The notes under the pieces were generated by a model that saw only the letters and a program-made list of their open reading frames with translations, made no database searches and was not told where the DNA came from. 64,000 nucleotides of DNA from Hyaloperonospora brassicae (lineage: Eukaryota; Oomycota; Peronosporomycetes; Peronosporales; Peronosporaceae). The stretch's first letter is position 1. Every line of letters starts with the position of its first letter. Positions 11,385 to 23,069 of this stretch are shown in pieces. The position numbers and the translations under genes are program-made. Location of the stretch: the NCBI GenBank assembly GCA_947650285.1, contig CANTFL010001103.1, positions 16,854-80,853 on the forward strand, in the 5' to 3' direction.

Positions 11385-13779
11385 ATGATGGCCCCGACCG
11401 CGACGCAGTCGCTCCAGGAAAAGCAACGAGGTGCGTCCTTACTGCAGCTACAGCGCTTGCCGTCTACTCTCCCTTCTTGTGCATTCGCTCGTCCTGACCT
11501 GCCCCTCTCCTTGTCTAGAAAACCTGCTGCGCATGTTGGATTTCAACTCAGAGAGCGCTGGCGGCTTTGCGGATACCGCGTTAGACTCTGCGTACGTACG
11601 ATGTGGTGCACTATGATCTGTGCTGACGTTCTGCGCGCTCACTCCTCGTATGTGGATCGCTGCAGTGATCGCTGGGGCGACCAGTGGAAGGTCCTGATCT
11701 ACGACAAGTTCTGTCGCGACATCATCTCACCCGTTCTCAAGCTGCATGAGCTCCGCAAAAAGGGTGTGACGCTGCACATGTTGCTGGACACGGAGCGCGA
11801 CGCGATTCCTGATGTCCCTGTTATCTACTTTGTCGAGCCTACGCTCGAGAACTTGAAACGGATTGTTGCGGACTGTTCCAAGGAATTGTACAGCGCAGCC
11901 CACTTGAACTTTGCCCACCCTTTGACTCGCGAATCGATGGAGTATCTAGCGCGCGCTTCAGTCGAAGCGGGATGCACGAGCATGGTATATATGTGCTGGA
12001 CCTGTGAGGAGGGGGAGAAGAGGTGGTGTATCGGGTCTTTGTTTTCTGCTGTACTTACACGAACGTTTGGTCTGTGAATGTCAGATTGCCAAGGTGTATG
12101 ACCAGTACACGAACTTCGTGTCACTGGAACCGAGTCTCTTCTCCTTGAACCTCGCCAACAGCTACCGAGCGTACAACGACCCAAGTGTGGCAGATGTGCA
12201 GATCGAGGAGACGATGAGCGCCGTTGTCAAAGGGCTCTTTTCCGTCCTCGCCACCGCCGGAAGAGTACCAGTCATTCGTTGTCGAGATAATGATGGACCG
12301 TCGAGGCTAGTGGCAGAGCAACTTAGCGCTACTATTCGCGAGCACTTGGTATACATGGAGCTGTTGCCCTACAATGTAGTCCATGTTTACTTACGATTGT
12401 TGCTGCAATGCATGAGTACAGAATGCGCGGAATGGCGTGTTTACTGAAAACACATCCAGCTTTCAGGTATGAAGCCGCCATCTATGACGAAGCTGATCCA
12501 TCAGTTGACACTTATCTCATATTGTGTATCGTTCATTTGTTCAGCGCCCGTTGCTGATCATTATGGATCGTAATGAGGATATCGCTTCTAGCTTGTACCA
12601 TCCGTCAACGTATCAGGCGCTAGTCGATGACGTTTTGTCCATCCAGTTGAACCGCGTAAAGGTGTCTGTGAAGACTTCTGGTGGGAAAGACGGTGGCGAT
12701 GACAGCTTGTTGGTAGAGCGCACGTACGACTTGGACGTGACGAGTGACAGGTTTTTCGAAACACATGCTGGCAGTCTGTTTCCTGACGCGATTGACGCTA
12801 ATGAAGAGGAAATGAAGCAAGTCACGCGTAAGGAAGAGCAGATTCGAGCTCAAACAGGGGGAGGCGATGCGCTGATGAATGGCACAAAAGATCTCGTGGC
12901 TGCCGTTGACACTCTACCGGCGCTCATGGAAAAGAAAAAGGTGCTGGAAGCTCATACAAACATCTTTCACGCCGCGTTCGAGGGCGTGACGAAGCGCCAC
13001 ATTCCGTCTTACTCCATGCTGGAGCAAAGGCTTATCGATGGCTCGCATGTTGACAAGACTGAGATACTGCAACTACTATCGAGCACGGAGATGGGCACCT
13101 TGGCAGACAAAATGCGGCTGTTGATGATCTACTTCTTGGCGAGTGGTGTTAGTGGTGCAGAAATGGCCGATTATGAAAACGCTTACCAACAGTGTGCTGC
13201 AGCATCAGAACAGCCGGAGGCATACATGCAGGCATGGAAGTTTCTCCGCAAGCACTCGGCGTTTCAGCGATGTGCCAGTGACGGAGCTGGTATGCCGTCT
13301 GAGAGTGGCACTGGACCTGATCGTGGCGTCAATATAAGCAAGTTCAAAGGTCTTGCTCAGGGATTTCTCGCTCAAGCCGCTGCGAGCTTCAAGAACTTCT
13401 TGCCCGAAAACAAAATGCTGCACGTCGCGCGAGTGACAGACGCCATATGTGAGATGAAGCCCAACACGGAGGACGAGAGCTTCTTGTATCTGGACCCCAA
13501 GGTGAGTGAGGACGTGGGCGCGATGAGAGGTGGTGATACAAACTTGGGTCCTGACGTCGTTTTTGTGTACAGATCAAGGCCAATGGCGACGTACCTCGAC
13601 AGCGCTCTCCGTTCCGTGAAGTGATGGTATTTATGATTGGCGGCGGCAACTACAACGAATATCATAATCTAGTGGCGTCCACAAAGCGATCGCAGTCGCC
13701 GCGATCGATCTGGTACGGCTGCACGGAGCTGATGAACCCAGAGGCATTCTTGCACCAGCTCGACGCCATTGGCACATAG
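11385..13779 (+). CDS. SLY1: SLY1 / SCFD1, Sec1/Munc18-family SNARE regulator
   Basis: Seven exons were rebuilt by frame and family alignment: 11385-11430, 11519-11591, 11666-11984, 12085-12348, 12422-12466, 12545-13501 and 13573-13779. Together they give 1911 coding bases and 636 residues, close to human SCFD1. Each of the six introns (71-100 bp) has GT/AG ends and restores the frame. Exon 5 is a 45-base microexon encoding NARNGVFTENTSSFQ, the segment before the conserved RPLLIIMDRN block. Other family blocks are WKVLIYDKFCRDIISP, IPDVPVIYFVEPT, VYDQYTNF, VPVIRCR and, at the C terminus, MIGGGNYNEYHNLV. SLY1 binds syntaxin-5-type SNAREs and supports ER-Golgi fusion in the cytosol and on Golgi membranes. 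Two of the introns contain no stop in some frames, so a naive single-frame model would misread this gene. The start is the first of two adjacent ATGs. Confidence 0.95.
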
Positions 13780-14238
13780 CTGTGAACTAGACACAGCAAC
13801 ATGGCTCTTGTCTGCGATGCAGTCCATGAGCTTACAATGACAAATTTGATCTGCGGTATCGGTGCATGCCGCGGGTTTCGATCATTGATAATGTGATGCC
13901 CAACGCTGCAAATGCTTCTCGTGTAGACAGGAACACCTACAATGCTATTAAGCGCACCAGGGTCTGTAGCCAACTCACTAAGCATAGCAAAACAACGCGA
14001 AAAAAAGCACTCGAGACCTTGGATGATGTGTATATGGCCAATGACTACTTGTTTGAGTTACTGTGCTGCTAAATAATAAATTCACGCGCCTGTGGTGTAT
14101 ATAATGGTCTGACCAACTGCGTTGGGCCCCATACAGACCAACGACGACGCCGGTCGATGACACTGAACCTGTGCAGTCGTGCCCTGGCCCTGGATTCGAG
14201 TCCAGCCCGCTCTTCAGACCCGTTTGCTGCTGCTCCCG
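13780..14238. other. Intergenic region between convergent SLY1 and coiled-coil genes
   Basis: This is the shared 3' flank of two convergent genes. It contains a short AT-rich stretch with TAAATAATAAATTC near 14070, which could serve 3'-end formation. No gene is seen. Confidence 0.4.
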
Positions 14239-14817
14239 CTACTGCTGCTCCCGCATGAACTGCTCGCGCTCTTGCTGCACCTGTGCCTGCAAATGCCGCT
14301 GCTGGTCGCCGAGGTCCATGTCCATTTCGTTCTCCTCAAACAGCCGCTGCTGCTGCTCCACCGCGTGCTGCCTCCGCTCCTGTGCTCGCTGCTGGGCAAA
14401 CTGTCCCACGAGTTGCGTGAGCTGGTGGATCTCGGCAGCTGCGCCGTTCACTTGCACTTGCATGGCGTCGACCATGCCCTGCAGCTCGTGCACCTGCTTC
14501 CGCGAGGCTTTTTTCGAGTGCGGCGGCGGTGCACGGGGCGACGCCGTGTCGACGGCGTCACAGCTGCTGCTATCGGGTGGGGCTGCAGCACACTGGGCTG
14601 GGTCAGCAAAGAGCAGGACGTCGGCCGCGCTGAACGTGAGCTCGAGGGCACTGAGGTTGTCGTCGTCGAGGCGGTCGAAGCGGTTGTCGTCGTCGAGGCG
14701 GTCGAAGCGGTCGTCGTCGGTAAAGTCGAGGCGAGGCGGTGGACAGTCAAGACCCGTGGGCAGGCTGAACGCCGCGCGCTTCGAGTCGTAGACAGTGGTC
14801 GTGCTGCCGTGGTTCAT
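14239..14817 (-). CDS. Small acidic protein with Q-rich C-terminal coiled coil
   Basis: I do not recognise the family. The frame stays open upstream to 15009 without another ATG, so I start at the ATG at 14817, giving 192 residues. Visible parts: an N-terminal MNHGSTTTVYDSKRAAF segment; an acidic stretch with a duplicated 9-residue unit (DDDNRFDRL type); a Ser/Pro/Ala middle; and from about residue 105 a continuous heptad-rich region (QVHELQGMVDAMQVQ onwards) rich in Gln, Glu and Arg up to the stop, strongly predicted by eye to be a coiled coil. The opposite strand also has long open frames, but they are Leu/Cys-rich shadows of the CAG-rich coiled coil. Function unknown; perhaps a scaffold or transcription-associated protein. 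Confidence 0.55.
   Translation of the reverse strand: MNHGSTTTVYDSKRAAFSLPTGLDCPPPRLDFTDDDRFDRLDDDNRFDRLDDDNLSALELTFSAADVLLFADPAQCAAAPPDSSSCDAVDTASPRAPPPHSKKASRKQVHELQGMVDAMQVQVNGAAAEIHQLTQLVGQFAQQRAQERRQHAVEQQQRLFEENEMDMDLGDQQRHLQAQVQQEREQFMREQQ
14656..14720 (-). repeat. 27-bp in-frame tandem duplication
   Basis: Two identical 27-base units (14656-14682 and 14683-14709) plus a partial third lie inside the coiled-coil gene. They encode the repeated DDDNRFDRL segment. The exact identity points to recent slippage in a frame kept open. Confidence 0.8.
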
Positions 14818-17800
14818 GATGCGATTGACGACGTGCGGGTGTGTGGGGCAGGTGGAAGATTGGGTTATGACCGATAGCTGGGCCGTAAGTGTGAGTGCGT
14901 GTCGCGCGTGGTGGGGCGCTGGGCCGGCAGTGGCTCCTTTTGATTGGGCGCGCGAGAGTGGCACTCGGGGAGCGCGCACCCGAGACGTGTTGGTGTCCGG
15001 ATCAAACAAACACCAGCCGGTAGGGAGGTAGGAGCAGGTGGTTCAGTCTCCTGGCGGCCGACCCCGAAAAATCAGCCCCGCTGCCCGTCCGTCCCTCGTT
15101 CGGGGAAGGTTGATCGATGCCCGCGGTCAGCTGGCAGGGCGGTCGGTCGGTTTCACGCCTCTCAACGGACTTGCCTGTACTATGGCAGCAAGACGTCTGT
15201 GCGCCGGTCGGTGCACGCGCGAGGAGCCAGCCCCGAGCATGGCCTGTCTGGGCACGGCGTTACAGAACGAAGCCGTTGCATGCGACGATCGGTCGTTTTG
15301 GTCGGCCGGGACTCTAACCGATACTGTATGGCTGTCTCGCCCGCCCGTCCCGACCGCACGTCTCTCGTCGCCGCGTTCTGTTACAGACCCTAAGCGCAGT
15401 GACCCGCGCGGCAAAAGAGACTCACTGGTGGAAAGAGTTAGGGACGATGTACTTCGTAACGCCTCAAGCGCCGCCGACGGAGCCGACTTGGCTGCGGCGA
15501 TCCTACATGTGACGGACGGACGACCGCGGCGCTGTGACACCTGGAAGAGCAAAAGTGTCTCCCTCGAGACAGCAGAGACGCCCAGATTTTGTTTGGGATA
15601 AGACTTTTCTTGTATGGGCAGTGAGTGAGTGCACTCACACTGCGCTGCGAGAGCTCAATGACCGCGTGTGGTCACTGAGCTCTCTAAACGCTCAAAGAAC
15701 GCCGGAACGGTACGGCGCATCACCGTACGTTGGCATTGGCATCTTACAGCAAAGAAGGAGGAAGAACGACGTAGAGCTCGATGGACGACAGGAGTATGTA
15801 GTGCAATGCTTGCTACCGACATTCGATGTCGAACGAAGCGTACGTGAGAAGTGACATGTTATCGGCGCGCAGGACAAGAAGGAGGAACATGGCCCATGTC
15901 GCTTCCGTAACGCCGCTATGTTATTACATATTAAAGACGTGTGAGCGAGACACGTCGATACCGGTGGTCGACAACGCTCTGTTTGACATGAATACAAAGC
16001 CACGGAAACCAACAGCAAAAGAACGCATATAGCCATTCTGTAGCAAGAGCGAGTATATGGCGCAATGTGTGTGTGTCTGTGGCACCCTTTGTGGATTGAG
16101 AATGCCAACGCGAGTCGTCAAGGACGACGCTCGCGCTTGCCCAGCGCCAGCCAGCGCTCGCTCTGCTCCTTTCCAGTGAATCACACGGCCACAGTTGCAC
16201 GCGATCTTGAGATCCGCACGAAGCGATTTGTTCACCACGTTCGAGTCACGCAAGCGATGCCCACTCCCCCCCCCCGCCAAAGTCTGGCGTAAGGAGTGGA
16301 CGGACAATCCAGTATAGCCGTCTACGTGCTTGACACGAAGCAGGATCGCGCGTCCGCGGCCTGTGAGGTGTCTCCGTGCACAGGCTGCACGCAGAAAGCG
16401 TCGAGGTGTCTATTGGAAGCGTGGAAACGATCGTCTGTCGGTGCCAGACTAGTACAATGCTGACGAGTAGACCTCCTTTCGCTGCGCTGCCACGTCGACC
16501 GTTTTGCATGTGAAGTCGTTGGTCGCGATATCATTTGACACGATATTTATAAGACTCTTCGCCCTTGTGAACGCACGTTCTCTCGAACGCCACAGCTGTA
16601 GGACTCGCCTCGACTTTACTGCTCTCGCGGCCGTTGCGTGCTCACGTTTAGCAATCTCCGCACAACTCCTGGAGCGCAGCGCACAGCTTTTCAATATACT
16701 GCACAGCGCTCACTTTCAATTGACGGCAATTGTAGCGGTTGGCTGCTGAAGATGCTGGAAGAAACAACAGGGACTCAATGAGCAATCGGTCTCCGAGAGA
16801 CTCGAATCACGTACGCCTGATGTTTTATTCGACATGCGGCATGCTGAATGGCTCTCTCTAGCACCACGATTGTATCCTGGTAGTGTGAGCAAACCCCAGG
16901 AGCCGAACGTGTGGAGCCTCGTGCAGAGTCGTTGCCGCAACTCGTTACTGAGTGTGGCGCTGCTCGAATGCCATTACAAGAGCTTTCCATTCGCCTACCG
17001 TAAAGATCATCAAACCTCGAGTGTCGTCTCCGTCCACGAATGTTGTATGGGTATGTCGTGTACTTACCTCCCTCGATGGGCAAACCTCACCGAAGCGTTT
17101 CGACATCGAAATAGCATCAGGAGTAGTATGGTCTCTGCACTCGATGCTGGTCTTTCTTTCTGCGCTTAGGCATCATGGCCTGCAAGTCCAAGGGGCATAG
17201 CACCGTCGATTGCAATGACTTCGTCAAAGATCGACGGCACGGTACCTCTTGGAACAGGTCTACTACTGAACAGCATTGTATACATTCGATCCATCGCGAC
17301 GCAAAGCACTGTGCAATGATACCAAACTGTCTTGTCTTGCTCAGTGCCATTCCATACTGTCGACGTCACTTTGTATCTCGCGCCACTTTGTACGTCTAAT
17401 GTGATGACGTGTCCCAGCTAGCATCGCTTAGTCTAGGTAGATTGGGGCTCACCAAGCACTGGACCCAATGTCGGACGAAGAATCAACAGCGTTGCGCCCT
17501 GCATGTCGGACTATAAGTCACCAGAAGCACAGACTCGCCCACTCTTTCTCCACCAGCTTTTGTTGTCGATTTACACGCACATTTCTTAATGTCAAGCTGT
17601 AGAATGCTACTCGGTCCGTTCTAGCTATGCCAGACCTCAAGCATCATCCGCTGTTTGTTCACGAGCTCGGAAATCATCTCAGCGTGGCAACAAAAGCCTG
17701 TGTTGACCTTTCGCAGCTACTGAAGGTGGCACAAGGCAACAACGAAACGAAAAAGCTGTCAAGCTGCATACGAAAGCCTGTAGCTACTGGTCTATCAGCC

Positions 17801-18884
17801 GTTATTCTAGCCTGGCTATCGATCGTCCGCCCCCACCTGACAGGATAGTTCATATCATTTGAATCACGATCCGAACTGGTTCAAGCCAGTCGTCGGTTAG
17901 CAACGGCATCAGTATAACGACAACAGGGTGGAACGATGGGTAGTGAAAACGGTGACTAAGGAAGCGTATCAGCATCGGAATGGCGGAGGAATGTGCGCAA
18001 GCTGCAGCACACACGTTTCGATCAGCACCGTCTGTAATCGCTGTCGAAACGAAAGCGTTGAGAAATTGACCAAATGTGCGTGTTGTCCGCCAATGGAAGG
18101 AGCACCAGGATGGTGGCTTCAGCAAAAGCTCTGCGGTCGAGACCCTATCAAGCAAATGATACGACAACTTCTGGACGCTTTTCCCCTTGCTGCTCGCGTG
18201 TGGTTTTGTGTACTAGCAGAGATGACGTGGTGAGGGGTAGCGATGGTGCAATGATGCACGATATGACGTGGTCTTTTGCATGCTTTTGGACGCGAAACCG
18301 GCCGTCACTTCATAAGTAGGTAGACCTGAGACCAACAGGCACCAAATGACGCAATGAAGTGACTGTAACGTTGTCGCTAACTGCAATATGTTAGTGACTG
18401 TAACGTTTTTATCATGCTTTCTGGCAGTAGCAGGCGGCTCACATGTATTGAGCGAGTGTCCTACAAGCTGTAGATGGTCACGACCGAAACGATGGTCCTG
18501 CTAGTCGGATGCGCTTTATGAGCGCTGGAGGCTCTTTCGCCAAGCCAGGGGCATACCATACTACTACTTTGTAGAGGAGCTATGTACATTTAGAGATATA
18601 GTTTGCAATGACGACGTCAGACGGAATGCGTGATTGCAAGAAGACGTGTGGCAGCACCTCAGCCTTCGCATAGTACAGCCTCAACGTGAATCTCATGACG
18701 CAGTAATGTACGAACCTCAAGACAGCATTTATTGAGAATCTACCAATGCTGCGGGCATCCACGGGCAGAACGACGAAATGCAATTTCATCTGCAAAACTT
18801 GCTGCCCTGCAGAAAAATACGAAGACTGGATTGCATTTTCTTTCTGTGCCCACTTCTCTGTTTCCATTTAACTGTGAAGACTCT
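14818..18884. other. Gene-poor flank
   Basis: The first 700 bases are GC-rich and probably hold the promoter and leader of the coiled-coil gene. The rest has only short frames. 17627-17848 (+, 73 codons) and 17928-18233 (+, 101 codons with several Cys pairs) start with plausible ATGs but have no recognisable family or supporting signals. A poly-C run lies near 16264. Composition shifts toward AT after about 18.3 kb, where the repeat compartment begins. Confidence 0.45.
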
Positions 18885-19344
18885 GACGGCGTCAGCTTGT
18901 TACATGTTGTTGACACCGAATGGTTGATGTATGTGTAATCTAATTGATCATAATCCCAATATTTACCTTGCTACATACATGTTGAGGAAATATCACCTCC
19001 GAAAGTTATTTCGGTACCACCTGACTGATTAGTAGAAATGGGCCATAATGTCCACTAACAAAACCACCATCCGCTGCTAGACTCGCGCGATGGGTGGCGA
19101 GCGAGTAGCTATACTACACATTTGAAGTTTACCATGGTTAAAGTCAGACTTAAATGATTTAATTAAAAGAATGAATTGTGTCAAGCGCATTTCTACTTTT
19201 TTTCCTGTCAAATGCGTTCCATTGATAGGCTTACCCTCACGTATGGGCGTGCCGTGTACGTGGAGTCTCGGGTCGCCTGTGTATAATTTGATTAAGTTTA
19301 TGTAGATTGTATCGTATCAGTGCAAGAGGGGGGGTCCCATTTCA
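18885..19344 (+). repeat. Decayed 5' LTR of the fossil Gypsy
   Basis: The end is placed where CCCATTTCA aligns with the CCCCGTTACA end of the young LTR, just before the primer-binding site. The start is estimated from TTGTTACATG alignment with the 3' copy and is uncertain by tens of bases. The conserved core is at 19070-19125. Confidence 0.55.
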
Positions 19345-19362
19345 CCCTTGTAGCACTTCTTG
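19345..19362 (+). other. Fossil primer-binding site and leader
   Basis: The sequence CCTTGTAGCACTTCTTGG lines up with CCTGGTAGCACTTTGTAG at the same place in the young element. The shared core TGTAGCACTT / TGGTAGCACTT probably pairs with the 3' end of the same tRNA. The first eight bases of the young version (TGGTAGCA) resemble sites that use an initiator-Met-type tRNA, but this was not tested. Confidence 0.55.
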
Positions 19363-20199
19363 GTCCGTCAAACGAACACGAAAATGCTATTTCATATAAA
19401 CATGTCGGATGGTGAATATGATATTCTTTCCTCACGACTAAAGGCGAATATCATTTTAATGACACCAGATGATCTGCTGGCGAGAGAACGAGCTTGAGCG
19501 CAGATCGTAACGGTCATGCTGAACGCCTTCATGGGAACGAGCGGCATTCCGCAGTCGAGCATGATCTTGACGCGAAAGAAGAGGAACGAACCTTGCCTTA
19601 TACATCAAGATCCAAAACGTTCAAAGCTGTTAAGATAAATATGTGGTAAGCAGTCAAAATGCTGAGAAAAAATCGTCAAATGCGGGGTTTTGCGAATGGC
19701 GCTTACTCGTCAACCCGAAAGCTCGAAGATGTTTTTCCGAGTGCGACTCAGAAAAGTAAGATTTCTTTCTTCCATGTCTCATCAGACCCGTCGACGCCAT
19801 CGAATCTCGTTGCGTTGTAAATGATATGGTGTAGGTAAAGCTCAGCATGATCACTTTTGGTAACGTGTCAAGTACCGGGCCTTATAGCTCACGCTTTATG
19901 ATCCGTAATTTTTTAAATCGTACTACAACTTCAATAATACAGCCCAGTCAATTGTTTGAGCTGCTACGGGCTGAAGTCAGAGATTGATCTAAGACTATCA
20001 ACGTGAAGAATAAAAAGCGTGACGTGTTCAACACACAAGAAAACTCGTGAGATATATTGCACGTAAGTTCATTTGACTATCAAGCGCGGGTAACTATGTT
20101 TACCAAAGGGCTTGCGGATGGTCTTGCCATGAGCCACTTATATCTATTGAAAACCTGAGTTGCCCAACCGAGCAAAATCTGTGTCGGATCAAGAAGACT

Positions 20200-20870
20200 T
20201 AAGCTTCAGAATAGACCAAGTTAAAATGGTGAACCTAGAGGCCAACGTATTGAAGAAATAAGGGACATCACACCAGGGAGAGGGTACCAGAGAGAAGGGG
20301 GTCACACAGGTAAAGTGAACCTTGAAAAAGAAGAACTTGCAGAGCCAATCAATAATTTTCATGATCATTCAACCGTTTAAATCGTAAGGAAAGGAGCCAA
20401 CCAAGGTACCTCATCTGAAGGTCCTATCCCTAGGATTATGCCTCTATTCCTCGGTGGTGGGACTTGTCCCATATTGATATACGTCGACCCCTCACTGGTG
20501 GATCCGGTCCCTCATAGGTAGACCTTAATTACTCAGTTGTAGACTCGGTCCCTCAAGGTCAAGACACTCCTGGTCAGTAAACACAAGAAGTCAGAGCATA
20601 AACGAAGGATAGAGTAAAGAAGACGTAGGATAGGACTATATCAAATACCAACTAATTTATGATCGACGAGGTACGTCTTCCTCGTGCTTAAGGTAGTATA
20701 GTACCTCTTTTGCCTGTTACGATATGGGATATACATTGGAACCTCCGTTAAAGATAGTCGCGACGCAATATCAAGCTGGAATAGAACTCCAGGAAGTGTT
20801 TGTCCTATGGGTTTTGCTCGAGTAGCAACCTACCAAAGATCCGCTATCGGTAGCGGCCTCCCCTACGTAG
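20200..20870 (+). repeat. Inverted-repeat partner A (gag/leader region of the fossil Gypsy)
   Basis: This segment aligns by eye with the reverse complement of 34300-34923 continued into 42902-43010. Shared landmarks in order: ATGGTGAAC..GGC-AACGTATTGAAG, GAAGAACTTGCAG, a degenerate minisatellite of about 20 bases (GGTCCCTCATTGGTGGA type) at 20415-20565, GATAGAGTAA, and ATCGACKxGGxACGTCTTC. It is interrupted in all frames. The two copies belong to one repeat family in opposite orientation. Confidence 0.65.
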
Positions 20871-22482
20871 TGGTCAAGGAACAAAGTAAAGGCCAGGCAA
20901 TGGACAAATCTGCGATAACGTCCAGGGGCGACAAGCCTTCTGAAGAGTCTGGTTATCAGTCCACTCCAACTAAGTTGATAGAGTGGCCACCTTCTGGCCC
21001 ACCGAGTAAAGAATATCTACTCGGGGAGACCAGCTCTCCCTATATGATGGTTGACCTCATCATCATCACACTAAGTCTTCCTAAGACTGATACCCGCCAG
21101 CAGACGTGTACAAAAGGTGAGTCAAGGTCCATATGAGTCGTCGAGGTTCCACCTACATACGTCGACAGTCCGGCGCAGTGAGTGGTTTAGGGGCTCGGTT
21201 CACAGTTTTGAAAGCCCATTACTTCAAAGTAGTGACCGCGCAAAGTGATTGAACGTCCGCTAACGAGGACCAGACTCGGATCTGACGTTGTGCGAAGTCG
21301 CAACGACTTATCGAATCGTCAAAAACTTTCGGTGTCGGTAGTTTCGAATCCTTATGAGAAGAGCAAGTTCAAGACAGTTTGCAGACCTCTTTTAGAAGTA
21401 ATCTTTTACACATGATCCTGCGTTCGCTGACCCTGATGATTAGCTATCCTATATCACCTCAAAGAATTAAAAAATGAAGTAATTCATGTCAAGTTTTAAT
21501 ACACTAGATGACTGTGGGACGTCAAATGACAAAATTCTTCTCCAGTCACATAATACGAAATATCAGATTTGATAAGCCAAAAGCAAACCCCTATACTAGA
21601 ATTTAGTGTGATGTGTAACAGGATCATCCGTAAATGTGAAGTAACGTGTATTTGGATCTCACTTCACGTTTAATGATGCACAGTAAGGTAACGCTTCTAT
21701 TTTACCAGGATTGTAGGACAAATTTGATGTCATTCTTGGTCCACCATAGCCTAGAATATCAGATCTTTATGATAGCTTGTAGCAGCAGTTCAATATATGA
21801 CGCCTGCCTCTTGTTCATCATATAGACATGCGATGCGGGTCTCAACGCAATAACGAGCATGTATTTGATCTTTTCAATAGTGATATGGCCTCATTCTTAG
21901 TCCAGGTCGTTAGCACGTCTGCACATAGCCTTAGGGTAACTATCCAAATACACGGTGGAGAAAGCCTCCGGTGACTTTGTCAAAAACAGGCAACGATGTG
22001 GATATCCACTCGAACAAGTCTCGTGGACCGATACATGGATGTATGCCTGAGAAATGTTGTCCAAGGAAGAAGAAACATGCTCATGAAAAGCGGCACAAAA
22101 TAAGGCTAGGTCTACCAGATATTCGATTGTAAAGATAATTTATGTGGTGGAGCTATCATGACTTATGGTACTGAGGTGATACGGCCTCGTCAACCTGATG
22201 AGATTATTTTCTAGGAAATGATCAAGACATCAACATCCTTCAATAGCGACAGATAAGACGCAAGTGTTATGCACTCAATCTGATCGCTCCTCTAAAATAA
22301 ACGTTGGATATATCTTATTTGCTAACACCCAAATTGACCGGTTCTTGCGCGATCTGCGTAGTGCGAATTCAGCCATATCTGCGTGCTTGTCGCGAGCTAT
22401 ATAGACGTTGACAATACTTGATATGTGGTGATATATGCTACAATCATTGTTGTTCTCATAAGCTTATCGATGGACTAAAGCG

Positions 22483-22558
22483 CCCTTGATGAGAAGACGT
22501 TAGCGATACACGTCTCAACCCTTGATGAGAAGACGTTAGCGATACACGTCTCAACCCT
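22483..22558. repeat. Exact 36-bp tandem duplication with hairpin
   Basis: Two copies with period 36 begin CCCTTGATGAGAAG and contain an AGACGT..ACGTCT hairpin. They are identical over their full length although the surrounding DNA is strongly decayed, so the duplication is recent compared with the fossil element around it. Confidence 0.85.
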
Positions 22559-23069
22559 AAAATTCATCGAATAAACCACCTTCATATGATATATTTGATT
22601 ATATCAAAGGATGAATTTTCTGAATACTTGCAGTGCGAAGCTGACTAAGATGAAATAGAATTGCCAAGAAACCTAGCTAAATACTGCTTTGAAGTAATGT
22701 GTCACAAAGCAGTGGTCACCGATACGCAAATAGATACTAGCGATCGACAAGTTCTTTGCCGATAGTTTAGCGGCGGTCCTTTAAAAAAATCAACTTAATA
22801 ACATATTTGTCCTATCATATGAGTGCGAAAGGTCACAGGAGTATGGAGCGTAGTTCACACAATCAACAACTGGATAGCTGTGATTTGACCGGCATAAATG
22901 CCGATACTGTGTAGAGTGCAATTGTAGGTGGAACTTAAGTGAATCCATCTTTTCTTTCATGCTCATGTCGGATGGCATGTGCTAGATCCATATGTGTGGT
23001 TGAGACATTACGGTCACAGAAGTGAGCACCCCCTTTGATGTGCTTTAAATAGTATAGTGTAGCTATATG

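Noticed and set aside
14180..14210. tRNA B-box-like sequence (GGATTCGAGTCC)
   Set aside because: No matching A box or acceptor stem could be drawn at tRNA distance.
14171..14877. Two long + strand frames (206 and 232 codons)
   Set aside because: Leu- and Cys-rich products are the antisense mirror of the CAG-rich coiled coil encoded on the - strand.
15038..15601. 187-codon + strand frame
   Set aside because: It sits in GC-rich promoter-like DNA, has no recognisable motif, and overlaps equally long frames on both strands.
22483..22558. Tandem hammerhead ribozymes
   Set aside because: TTGATGAG plus a hairpin resembles the core, but the C before TGATGA and the GAAA box are missing; kept only as a tandem repeat.
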